The notes under the pieces are model-generated. The model was not told the DNA's origin, made no database searches, and was given only the letters and a program-made list of their open reading frames with translations. The position numbers were made by a program, and so were the translations under genes. Positions 1-5,577 of a stretch of DNA of 5,577 bases are shown here, in pieces. Every line of letters starts with the position of its first letter. Within the stretch, counting starts at the first letter, position 1. Source of the DNA: Candidatus Aminicenantota bacterium (GTDB taxonomy: Bacteria; Acidobacteriota; Aminicenantia; Aminicenantales; JAFGAV01); the NCBI GenBank assembly GCA_016867615.1, contig VGJG01000138.1, positions 1 through 5,577 on the forward strand, written 5' to 3'.

Positions 1-77
1 TGATCAAGACGCTGGTTTCCATTGTGTTGGCGGTCTTCAGCCTCCTGGCCGTGCTCGTCCTTATCGCCGTCCGGTGA
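1..77 (+). CDS. C-terminal end of an unidentified membrane-anchored protein (partial)
   Basis: The frame entering at the left edge reads IKTLVSIVLAVFSLLAVLVL followed by IAVR and a TGA stop at 75-77. This is an almost unbroken hydrophobic stretch of about 20 residues ending in one arginine, which looks like a terminal transmembrane helix. The gene continues to the left, so its function cannot be told. Bases 1-2 are TG, so if the preceding base is A, G or T this could instead be the start of a 25-residue single-helix peptide; a longer gene with a C-terminal anchor seems more likely. It converges on the leftward gene ending at 138. Confidence 0.55.
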   Translation, partial: IKTLVSIVLAVFSLLAVLVLIAVR

Positions 78-109
78 GCGGACGGAGAGGAAGGGCCGCG
101 CGCCGCGGC
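67..109. other. two GC hairpins in the convergent intergenic region
   Basis: Two perfect hairpins lie between the converging genes. The first has arms CCGTCCG (67-73) and CGGACGG (79-85) around loop GTGAG, and overlaps the stop codon of the left gene. The second has arms GCCGCG (95-100) and CGCGGC (104-109) with a 3-base loop. Neither is followed by a run of T on either strand, so they are not classical intrinsic terminators. Their position suggests a role at the 3' ends of both transcripts, for example as RNA-end stabilisers or weak or Rho-assisted terminators. That role is inference. Confidence 0.35.
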
Positions 110-137
110 GACGCCCTCCTGGCCGGGAACCTCCCGC

Positions 138-851
138 CTACCTGCTCATAACCAGAGTGTCGCTCTGGGTATAGCCCTGGGGGACCTGGAACACGGCCGC
201 GGGGGGAGTTTTCTGGGCGATCTCGACGACCTCCATCGTGGAGCGCATCGGGGAGCCCATCATGTCGATCGTCGTCTCGGAGGCAATCCAGAATCCTTTG
301 ATCTTTTTCATCTCCGCCAGGGAGGCGGCATCGAGCATCATCGTGCCCTGCAAGACGTGAGTCATGTACTTGTCCAGGACAAGGGAATAATCGAAGGGCA
401 CGTTCGTCGAGGCCCAGACGGTCATCTTGATGGGCATCATCATCGTGATCGTCGCTTCGTATCCCTGGCAGTTCCAGGAACCGATCTGTTTCGTCGTGCC
501 CAGGGGGCGGACGGCGACCGTCATCTTCATCAGACTGGCCATCTGGGCGTACTGGGGGGGGAGCAGCTTGGCCATGTCCAGAGGCAGCGAGGCGACGGTG
601 TACGTCCGGCTCTGATGGTTGACGAAAACGACCTGGCTTTTTTTCAGGTCGACCAGTACGGACATTTCAGGGGTGATGCTGGCGAACCGGTCCGTGCCGA
701 TCCATTGCTCCTGAAAATCGTCCTTGGCCGGCTGGCTCTGGCCCATCATGGAGAAGGCGTCGGTGTGGGTCTTGGCCTTGACGTAGGTGTCCGCGACGGC
801 GAAGGCCGCCAGGGCCAGGAGGGAGATCAAGAGAGCCGCTGTTTTTTTCAT
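138..851 (-). CDS. secreted DUF4412/LolA-like periplasmic protein
   Basis: This encodes 237 residues. Residues 1-20 form a Sec signal peptide (KK, a hydrophobic core, then AVA before DT), so the mature protein is exported, with no lipobox cysteine. The body resembles DUF4412-type proteins, which are thought to adopt a LolA/LolB-like half-barrel. Supporting stretches are the repeated Val/Thr strands, an IGSWNCQGYEATI segment (123-135) matching the family's I-G-x-x-C-x-x-Y pattern, a following VWAS strand, and a C-terminal FQVPQGY (221-227). The start is backed by AGGAG (complement of 859-863) about 7 bases ahead of ATG. It lies 70 bases after the second barrel gene on the same strand and is probably the last gene of that operon. 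Methionine is unusually common (21 of 237) and there is only one cysteine, C128. The biochemical role is unknown; lipid or lipoprotein handling at the envelope is only a fold-based guess. Confidence 0.8.
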   Translation of the reverse strand: MKKTAALLISLLALAAFAVADTYVKAKTHTDAFSMMGQSQPAKDDFQEQWIGTDRFASITPEMSVLVDLKKSQVVFVNHQSRTYTVASLPLDMAKLLPPQYAQMASLMKMTVAVRPLGTTKQIGSWNCQGYEATITMMMPIKMTVWASTNVPFDYSLVLDKYMTHVLQGTMMLDAASLAEMKKIKGFWIASETTIDMMGSPMRSTMEVVEIAQKTPPAAVFQVPQGYTQSDTLVMSR

Positions 852-865
852 CCGTTTTCTCCTTT

Positions 866-885
866 CCGGCCCGACGGGGGGCCGG
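866..885 (-). other. hairpin abutting the ribosome binding site of the DUF4412-like gene
   Basis: On the minus strand CCGGCCC pairs with GGGCCGG over 7 bp around a 6-base loop. The stem ends just before AAAGGAG, the ribosome binding site of the gene starting at 851. No T run follows, so it is not a standard terminator. It could stabilise the processed 3' mRNA segment or tune ribosome access. The pairing is seen directly; the function is inferred. Confidence 0.4.
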
Positions 886-921
886 GTGTCGTCTCTTTCT
901 TGTATTAAAGGAAGCGGGGCC

Positions 922-1821
922 TTAAAGCCTCAGGAGTATGCCGGCCGCAAGACCGAAGCCGCCGAAATCCACGGCGGCCTCCTCGGCCCGCGAAAAAGCC
1001 GGACCCGAGGGAGGCTGGGAGAGCACATCGACCAAAGTGAAGGTCCGGCCGTCGCCCAGGCCGTAATCGAGCACGTAGAGCGTTCCCTCCCGGCTCGCTT
1101 CCCCGCCCTCGCTCGAGGAGATGCCGACCTTCCCCGTAAATTCGCCCAGCGCCGCCCGGCTCGCCCGGCCCTCGAGATACACCGAGAGGTGGCGCCCCAG
1201 CTTGAGCTCGACCCCCAGCCCGCCGTCATAGCCCAGGCCGCTCGCCTTCAGGTCGTAACGGTCCTCCTCCCAATAATCCTCCCACTCCCTGCGGTAGACG
1301 ACCCGCGCCCGGGCGAGATAGTAATAAGACGCCCCGGCATGAAGGCTGATATCGATGACATCCGTGAGGCGGATGCGTCCGAAGAATCCCGCGCGGACGG
1401 GGACGGCCTCCGGAGATATTTCAATGCGCTGGCTCTCGGGGACCAGGCCGCCGTTCCCCTCGGCGCTCGAACGGAAGACGACCCCGGCCGTCTCCCGGCC
1501 CGCTCCCATGCCGAAAGACAGCCAGGAGGTCAGGGGGAAGAGGACATCCGCGGACAGGGCCGGGCCCCACAGGGAGCCGCCGTCGGCCAGGTCGGTTTCG
1601 ACACCCCACCGGGAGCCCAATTGCTCCCACAGGCCGAGCCAGCCGCGGAATCCCCGGCTGAGGTCGCCGCCGTTCATCAGGCCCAAGCCGCCGCCGAGGC
1701 GCAGGGCCGTTCGGCCGTCCGGGGAGTCCTCGGCCCGGGCCGGGGCAAAAAACCCGAGCGACAGGAAGAGGGCCAGAGCCGCGCCCAGGGATCTCAGGGG
1801 AGACAAGGCGCGGCGGCTCAT
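922..1821 (-). CDS. outer-membrane beta-barrel-like protein, downstream tandem paralogue
   Basis: This encodes 299 residues. Residues 1-30 form a signal peptide ending APARA before EDSPDG. The remainder alternates hydrophobic and polar residues with many glycines and aromatics (such as GASYYYLARARVVY, 163-176) and ends in GILLRL, as expected for a small outer-membrane beta-barrel. An open frame extends upstream to 2001, but the ATG at 1821 is chosen because it begins the signal peptide and overlaps the TGA of the preceding gene as ATGA (1818-1821), implying translational coupling. No strong ribosome site precedes it. The protein aligns end to end with the upstream gene: GGDLSRGFRGW with GGEFNSGQKGW, GGLGVELKLGRHLSVYLEGR with GGLGLEYVLSRGLAFTLEAR, and the terminal VDFGG with VDFSG. 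Ligand or pore function is unknown. Confidence 0.8.
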   Translation of the reverse strand: MSRRALSPLRSLGAALALFLSLGFFAPARAEDSPDGRTALRLGGGLGLMNGGDLSRGFRGWLGLWEQLGSRWGVETDLADGGSLWGPALSADVLFPLTSWLSFGMGAGRETAGVVFRSSAEGNGGLVPESQRIEISPEAVPVRAGFFGRIRLTDVIDISLHAGASYYYLARARVVYRREWEDYWEEDRYDLKASGLGYDGGLGVELKLGRHLSVYLEGRASRAALGEFTGKVGISSSEGGEASREGTLYVLDYGLGDGRTFTLVDVLSQPPSGPAFSRAEEAAVDFGGFGLAAGILLRL

Positions 1822-2696
1822 ATCCGGAACACGACTCCCAGGATGAGCGAGACGCCGCTGAAGTCGACACGGGTCCGGCGCACGTCGCTCATGACGGACC
1901 CGGAGGGTTTTGTCTCGGAGACGTCGAGGATGTCCACCGAGCCGAGCGCGCCGAGGTCCAGCCGCTCGTTCCACAGCAGTCCGCCTACGGAGCTGGTCCA
2001 TCCCGAGCTGTCCGACTTGACCACGTCTCCCTTGAAATTGGAGAAAACGGCGTACCGACCCCGAGCCTCGAGCGTAAAGGCCAGTCCGCGGCTGAGGACG
2101 TATTCCAGGCCCAAGCCGCCCTGGAAGCCCAGGCCGCCCCCCTGGACCTTGAACTCGTTCAATGTCCAGTCGCCGCTCGTTTCACTCAACCTCTGGGAGG
2201 CGTATCCCCAGGCGGGATGCGGGCCCAGGCCGGCATGTACGCCGAAGGCGAGCCTTCCCTTGGCCGGAAGGAAATAATAAAGGTTGACCGTCACCGGCAC
2301 GGCGATCATCCGCGTCTCGGCCGTGTAGGTCAGGGGCTCCCGTCCGGCGGCGGCCGGCGTGAAGGCGATGTCCGATTTTTGAGAGGATTGGATGACCCCC
2401 ACGCCCAGGCCGGCCCGCAGGGAGCGGCCGATGCGGTAGAACACCTCCCCGCCGCCGGTCAAGCCGAACTCCGCGGGACGCACCTCGCTCCCGGCCGCAT
2501 AGGACAGCAGCCCGAAGATGATCTCATAGAACTCCGCCCAGCCCTTCTGGCCGGAGTTGAATTCCCCGCCGTCAAGACAGTTCGCTCCGAAATACGCTTT
2601 TAAAGTCAGCGCCTCGGCCGCGGACTGAGCGCCGGCCGCGGAAGGCCACAGGGCCGCCCACAGGCCCACAGCAAGCACGCCGATGATCTTCTTCAT
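1818..2696 (-). CDS. outer-membrane beta-barrel-like protein, first gene of the operon
   Basis: This encodes 292 residues. The signal peptide (1-23) has KK, a hydrophobic core, and AGA before QS. The mature part of about 269 residues has repeated amphipathic strands rich in Gly, Tyr and Phe (for example VTVNLYYFLP at 135-144 and LGFQGGLGLEYV at 189-200) and ends VSLILGVVFRI. This matches the general pattern of small OmpW/OmpX-type or 'outer membrane beta-barrel' proteins, but no specific family is recognisable. GGGAG (complement of 2702-2706) lies 5 bases before the ATG. A sigma-70-type promoter sits immediately upstream, giving a leader of only about 15 bases. The next gene overlaps its stop by 4 bases and is a clear diverged duplicate. 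Function is unknown; a structural or transport role in the outer membrane is inferred from fold type only. Confidence 0.82.
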   Translation of the reverse strand: MKKIIGVLAVGLWAALWPSAAGAQSAAEALTLKAYFGANCLDGGEFNSGQKGWAEFYEIIFGLLSYAAGSEVRPAEFGLTGGGEVFYRIGRSLRAGLGVGVIQSSQKSDIAFTPAAAGREPLTYTAETRMIAVPVTVNLYYFLPAKGRLAFGVHAGLGPHPAWGYASQRLSETSGDWTLNEFKVQGGGLGFQGGLGLEYVLSRGLAFTLEARGRYAVFSNFKGDVVKSDSSGWTSSVGGLLWNERLDLGALGSVDILDVSETKPSGSVMSDVRRTRVDFSGVSLILGVVFRI

Positions 2697-2717
2697 GACA
2701 TCTCCCGGGGACTCAAT

Positions 2718-2745
2718 ATTCTATAGGTTTTGCCGCAGGAGTCAA
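2718..2745 (-). promoter_or_regulatory. sigma-70-type promoter of the barrel operon
   Basis: On the minus strand TTGACT (2745-2740, 5 of 6 to consensus) is followed after 16 bases by TAGAAT (2723-2718, 5 of 6). Transcription would start near 2711, just ahead of the GGGAG ribosome site and the ATG at 2696. It lies about 10 bases beyond the T run of the tRNA terminator, so the operon appears to be independently transcribed. Confidence 0.7.
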
Positions 2746-2754
2746 CTTGGAGAT

Positions 2755-2784
2755 AAAAAACGCGGGCCGGAAAGCGGCTGCCCG
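2755..2784 (-). terminator. intrinsic terminator downstream of tRNA-Thr
   Basis: On the minus strand CGGGC (2784-2780) pairs with GCCCG (2767-2763), then CG and TTTTTT (2760-2755). An alternative inner stem GCCG/CGGC with a CTTTC loop can form in the same place. The hairpin plus T run on the tRNA's strand, about 80 bases past its 3' end and just before the next promoter, fits a Rho-independent terminator for the tRNA transcript. Confidence 0.6.
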
Positions 2785-2860
2785 GGCCGGATTCGGGGAG
2801 TCGCATGAAAAGCCCTCTCGGAAGCCGTCTTCAGTCCGGGTGTTTCAGGCGGGGTGCGAG

Positions 2861-2933
<73 letters not shown>

Positions 2934-2935
2934 TC

Positions 2936-2951
2936 GGCGCGTTTCCGCGCC
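2936..2951 (-). other. GAAA-tetraloop hairpin in the tRNA 5' leader
   Basis: On the minus strand GGCGCG pairs with CGCGCC around a GAAA loop, a perfect 6-bp GC stem with a GNRA tetraloop. It ends 2 bases before the mature tRNA 5' end, and the predicted transcription start falls at about its first base. The leader would therefore consist almost only of this hairpin. It may stabilise the precursor or position RNase P; that role is inferred. Confidence 0.55.
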
Positions 2952-2958
2952 AGATCAC

Positions 2959-2985
2959 ATTAAACAAATCGTCTGCACCTGTCAA
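2959..2985 (-). promoter_or_regulatory. promoter of tRNA-Thr
   Basis: On the minus strand a perfect TTGACA (2985-2980) is followed after 15 bases by TTTAAT (2964-2959, 5 of 6). The spacer is short but tolerable for sigma-70-type promoters. The predicted start is near 2952, about 19 bases ahead of the mature tRNA. Confidence 0.6.
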
Positions 2986-3004
2986 GAAATCCCCAGACAT
3001 CCGG

Positions 3005-3162
3005 AGCATCTCCAAATCTGTGATAGCAAGATGTTCATGGAAGGGTGGCGCGGCGAGGGGGCCCCCCGCCCGCGCGCAGCAGCCCGGCTGCGAGCACGGC
3101 CGGGGGAGAGCCGCGACAGGACCCTATTGATGAATTCCCAATATCACAGGTTTGGAGATGCT
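3005..3162. repeat. 158-base imperfect inverted repeat; candidate structured RNA or palindromic element
   Basis: The outer arms 3005-3025 and 3142-3162 are complementary at 20 of 21 positions; the exception (T3017/G3150) is a G-U pair in + strand RNA and A-C in the opposite strand. Pairing continues inward: TTCAT 3034-3038 with ATGAA 3130-3134, AGGGT 3042-3046 with ACCCT 3121-3125, CGCGGC 3049-3054 with GCCGCG 3110-3115, and CCCCCG 3063-3068 with CGGGGG 3101-3106. GCAGC/GCTGC (3079-3091) forms a small hairpin near the tip. The internal loops are small and nearly symmetrical, giving one rod about 158 bases long. The outer arms are AT-balanced while the centre is extremely GC-rich. No coding frame, target duplication or U-rich terminator is evident. 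It lies between divergent promoters of tRNA-Thr and smc. It could be a 6S-like or other small RNA, a MITE/REP-like element, or a leader structure; none can be confirmed here. Confidence 0.6.
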
Positions 3163-3174
3163 GCCCAAGGCGTC

Positions 3175-3203
3175 TTTTCATTCTCCCCGAATTCGTTTAC
3201 AAT
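3175..3203 (+). promoter_or_regulatory. probable smc promoter
   Basis: TTTTCA (3175-3180, 4 of 6) is followed after an optimal 17 bases by TACAAT (3198-3203, 5 of 6). The start would be near 3210, giving a leader of about 50 bases before the smc ATG. The initial transcribed region holds a short palindrome, CGGAA-A-TTCCG (3210-3220), overlapping TTCCGGAA (3216-3223). That palindrome could be an operator, though this is speculative. Confidence 0.45.
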
Positions 3204-3258
3204 ACAACGCGGAAATTCCGGAATAATCAAGACAGGTCCGTGTCCAAAGCGAAACCCC

Positions 3259-5577
3259 ATGAGCGGCTCGATCATAAAAAAGCTCGACATCCAGGGCTTT
3301 AAATCCTTCCCCGACCGGACCCGGATCGTCTTCCACCCCGGCATCACGGCCATCGTCGGCCCCAACGGCACGGGCAAGAGCAACATCGTCGACGCCCTGC
3401 TGTGGGTCCTGGGCGGGCAGCGGGCCCGCTCGCTCCGGGGGGAGAAGGTCGAAAACATCATCTTCAACGGCAGCGCCAAGAAAGCCCCCCAGGGCATGGC
3501 CGACGTGACCATCTCCCTCCACGACCCAGACGAGGAGCTGGTCATCTCCCACCGGGTCTTCCGCTCCGGGGAGGGCGAATACCGCCTCAACGGCAAGGCG
3601 GTCCGCCTCAAGGACATCCAGGACGAGCTGTGGAAGCGCTCGATCGGGGAGAAGGAGTACTTCGTCATCGAGCAGGGGACGATCGGCCAGTTCGTCACCT
3701 CCAAGCCGAACGAGAAGCGCCTCCTCCTGGAGGAGGCGGCCGGAACGGCCCTCTACAAGGACAAAAAGCGCCAGGCGGAGAACAAGCTCGAGAGCTCCGA
3801 GCAGAACCTCGTCCGCCTGGAGGACATCATCGACGAGGTCGGCCGGGCCCGGAACTCGCTCCAGAGGCAGGCGCAGGCGGCCAATCGCTACCGCAGGCTG
3901 CGGGAGCGCATCCGGGAGCTGACCGCCCTCCACTTCCGGCGCAGGCTGTTCCACCTCGAGCGCGGCCAGACCGAAGCCTTCCGGCAGTACAACGACTTCA
4001 TTCTCCTGGAGAAAGAGGCCCTGTCCCGCCTGGCCTCCGCGGAGAAGGACCTGGCCGGGAAACGCCGCGAGGCCTGGGAGCTCGAGCAATTCCTGAAAAA
4101 GGCCCGGGAAACGGTCTTCACCCTCCGCTCCAGGACGGACCACCTCGAGGCCGAGGCCGACTCCGAGAGGAAAAAGATCGGGTTCTTCGACGAACGCCGG
4201 AAGCGGTCCCGCCTCGACACCGAGGATCGGCGCCGGGAGCTCGAAGCCCTGGCCGCCGAGGAAGAAGAGACCGCCTCTCAGAAACAAAATCTCGAAGGGG
4301 AGATGTCCCGGCTGGAGAAAAACATCGAGGCGGCCGAGGAACGGTCCCGGGGATGCCGCTCGCGCCTGACCGGCGAGGCCGAGGATCTGGAGACGCTCCG
4401 CGGCCGGCACCTGGCCCTCATCGCCCGCTCCGCCGAATTCAAGAACGAGAAGGCCAAGCTGGAGAAAGAGCACGAGCTCCTCCGGCGCCAGGAAGCGAGG
4501 CTCGACGAAAAGCGGGGCGCCGTCCGCGCCCGTATCGCCGAACAGGACGAGCAGCTCCGCCGGCTGGAGGAGGAGATCGCCGGGCAGGCTTCGAAGCGCC
4601 GCCGCCGGGAAGAAGAAGCCTCGGCCGTATCCTCGGCGCTCGAGGCCCGCCGCCGGGAGTGCGCCGCCCTGGAGACGGACTGGGCCGAGAGCCGGGAAAG
4701 GCTCACCCGGGCGACCGTTCAGCTCGGGGCCCTCCTCAAGCTGCTCGAGTCCCGCTCTCCGGGCTCCGGCTCCGGGCCGGACAGCGCCGGAGGGGCGCGG
4801 CTAGCGGACCTGATCGTCGCCGACGCCGAATCCGCGTCGCTCCTGGACCTCCTGTGGAAGGAGGAATCCGGAGCCGTGGTCGTGGACGCGGAGGAATTCC
4901 TCTCCTCGCTCGGCGGCCAAAAACGTGAAGGGCTGTTCCTTCTCCAGGGCCCGGCCCGGGAGGGAACGGACGGCCACCCGGCGGACGGAGAGCCCGGCGT
5001 CCTCGGCCGGGTCAAGGCCCGCGTCCGGCTCCGCCCCGGAGGCGCCGCGCGGCTCGACCGGCTCGGCGACGCCGCCGTCGTCGACGACCTCCGGACGGCC
5101 GTCGCCCTCTGGCTCAAGCATCCCGGGGGGGCTTATATCGCCCGCGACGGGAGCCTCCTCCTTCCCTCGGGACTCTTGAGAGCGGGCTCGAAGGAGGAGG
5201 GGCTCTTCTCCCTGCGCCGCGAGGCCCGGGAGCTCGAGGAGTCCGTCGCGGGGCTTGACAGCGGGCATTCCGCTCTAACCGCGGCTCTGGAGAGCAAGAA
5301 GAAGGAGCGGGACGCCCTCGAAGCCGAAAAGGCGGAGTTCGAGGCCGGGATCGTCGAAATGGACCGGGCCGTTCAGGCCGCCGAGCGCCGGAGGAGCCTG
5401 CTCCAGGCGGAGAGGGAGAACTCCGACGGCGAGGACGCCCTGCTTCAAAAAGAGCGCGACATCCTGGGGGCCGAAAAGCGGGAAGTCGAGCCGCGCCTCG
5501 AGGAGATCGGACGCGAAGTCGCCTCCCTGGAAGATGAAGAAGCCCGTTTGCGGGCCGAGATGCAAAGCCGGGACTCG
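3259..5577 (+). CDS. smc: chromosome segregation protein SMC (N-terminal 773 residues, runs off the window)
   Basis: SMC forms a dimeric, ring-shaped ATPase that with ScpA/ScpB organises and separates chromosomes. The start MSGSIIKKLDIQGFKSF matches the usual SMC N-terminus. Walker A is GPNGTGKSN (34-42), then WVLGGQRARSLRG (49-61) carrying the R-loop arginine near R57. The Q-loop region YFVIEQG is at 134-140, followed by LLLEEAAG. A long Arg/Glu/Leu-rich coiled coil runs from about 165 to 497. A Gly/Ser-rich linker (500-512) precedes the hinge (about 515-645: LADLIVAD, GAVVVDAEE, AAVVDDLRTAV, ending LLRAGS). The returning coiled coil then begins. Bacterial SMC is usually about 1,150-1,200 residues, so the C-terminal head, with the ABC signature and Walker B, lies beyond the window. 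The ATG at 3259 is chosen by family N-terminus; no clear Shine-Dalgarno precedes it. The usual GEQ after WVL is GGQ here. No frameshift or stop is seen. Confidence 0.96.
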   Translation, partial: MSGSIIKKLDIQGFKSFPDRTRIVFHPGITAIVGPNGTGKSNIVDALLWVLGGQRARSLRGEKVENIIFNGSAKKAPQGMADVTISLHDPDEELVISHRVFRSGEGEYRLNGKAVRLKDIQDELWKRSIGEKEYFVIEQGTIGQFVTSKPNEKRLLLEEAAGTALYKDKKRQAENKLESSEQNLVRLEDIIDEVGRARNSLQRQAQAANRYRRLRERIRELTALHFRRRLFHLERGQTEAFRQYNDFILLEKEALSRLASAEKDLAGKRREAWELEQFLKKARETVFTLRSRTDHLEAEADSERKKIGFFDERRKRSRLDTEDRRRELEALAAEEEETASQKQNLEGEMSRLEKNIEAAEERSRGCRSRLTGEAEDLETLRGRHLALIARSAEFKNEKAKLEKEHELLRRQEARLDEKRGAVRARIAEQDEQLRRLEEEIAGQASKRRRREEEASAVSSALEARRRECAALETDWAESRERLTRATVQLGALLKLLESRSPGSGSGPDSAGGARLADLIVADAESASLLDLLWKEESGAVVVDAEEFLSSLGGQKREGLFLLQGPAREGTDGHPADGEPGVLGRVKARVRLRPGGAARLDRLGDAAVVDDLRTAVALWLKHPGGAYIARDGSLLLPSGLLRAGSKEEGLFSLRREARELEESVAGLDSGHSALTAALESKKKERDALEAEKAEFEAGIVEMDRAVQAAERRRSLLQAERENSDGEDALLQKERDILGAEKREVEPRLEEIGREVASLEDEEARLRAEMQSRDS

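Noticed and set aside
866..885. Hairpin before the DUF4412-like gene as an intrinsic terminator
   Set aside because: On the minus strand the stem is followed by AAAGGAG and not a T run, so it was listed only as a hairpin.
1822..2001. Upstream extension of the second barrel gene to an ATG at 2001
   Set aside because: The added 60 residues are Arg-rich, overlap the first barrel gene by 180 bases and would bury the signal peptide. The ATG at 1821 gives an N-terminal signal peptide and an ATGA junction.
787..2277. A 496-codon + strand open frame across the barrel genes
   Set aside because: It is antisense to two genes with good signal peptides and mutual homology, and its product is Ala/Arg/Pro-rich without domain features.
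3005..3162. Inverted repeat as a transposon end pair with target duplication
   Set aside because: The flanks (CCGG on the left, GCCC on the right) show no direct duplication, and no transposase is present. A MITE origin stays possible but cannot be claimed as an insertion sequence.
3178..4473. A 431-codon open frame on the minus strand opposite smc
   Set aside because: The + strand clearly encodes SMC with ordered motifs. The antisense product is a Leu/Val/Gly-rich, low-complexity protein typical of the complement of a GC-rich coiled-coil gene, and has no signal or recognised motif.
3402..4928. A 508-codon + strand open frame overlapping smc
   Set aside because: It is in another frame of smc and yields an Arg/Gly/Pro-rich protein, the usual by-product of high GC at third positions.

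Overview
The window is GC-rich DNA from a Gram-negative (diderm) bacterium. Three genes encode secreted proteins with Sec signal peptides, and two of these look like outer-membrane beta-barrels. The tRNA has bacterial form and does not encode its 3' CCA. The smc gene has typical bacterial motifs. The mix of a DUF4412-like secreted protein with small lineage-specific barrels would fit Acidobacteriota, Aminicenantes or a related deep-branching phylum, but this is a guess from gene style, not a measurement.

Layout. Bases 1-77 hold the C-terminal end of a + strand gene finishing in a hydrophobic helix. A short convergent intergenic region with two GC hairpins follows. Next is a leftward three-gene cluster, in transcription order: a barrel gene (2696-1818), a diverged tandem copy of it that overlaps it by ATGA (1821-922), and a DUF4412/LolA-like periplasmic protein (851-138). 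A good sigma-70-type promoter (2745-2718) sits just ahead of this cluster. Upstream, also leftward, lies tRNA-Thr(CGU) (2933-2861) with its own promoter and a downstream intrinsic terminator, so the tRNA and the barrel operon are insulated from each other. On the right, a divergent + strand gene encodes the first 773 residues of the chromosome-segregation ATPase SMC (3259 to the window end): ATPase head N-half, descending coiled coil, hinge, and the start of the returning coiled coil.

The most unusual element is in the intergenic region between the tRNA promoter and smc. It is a 158-base imperfect inverted repeat (3005-3162) whose outer arms pair over 21 positions without a gap. The arms continue inward as a rod-like hairpin with a very GC-rich tip. 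It is either a structured RNA (6S-like in shape only), a miniature palindromic/MITE-like element, or part of the smc leader. No known family can be assigned from the sequence alone.

The three leftward genes probably form one cell-envelope operon. The tRNA and smc are housekeeping neighbours with no evident functional link to it. Apart from the hairpin, I see no evidence of a novel multi-gene system, phage, transposase or CRISPR here.
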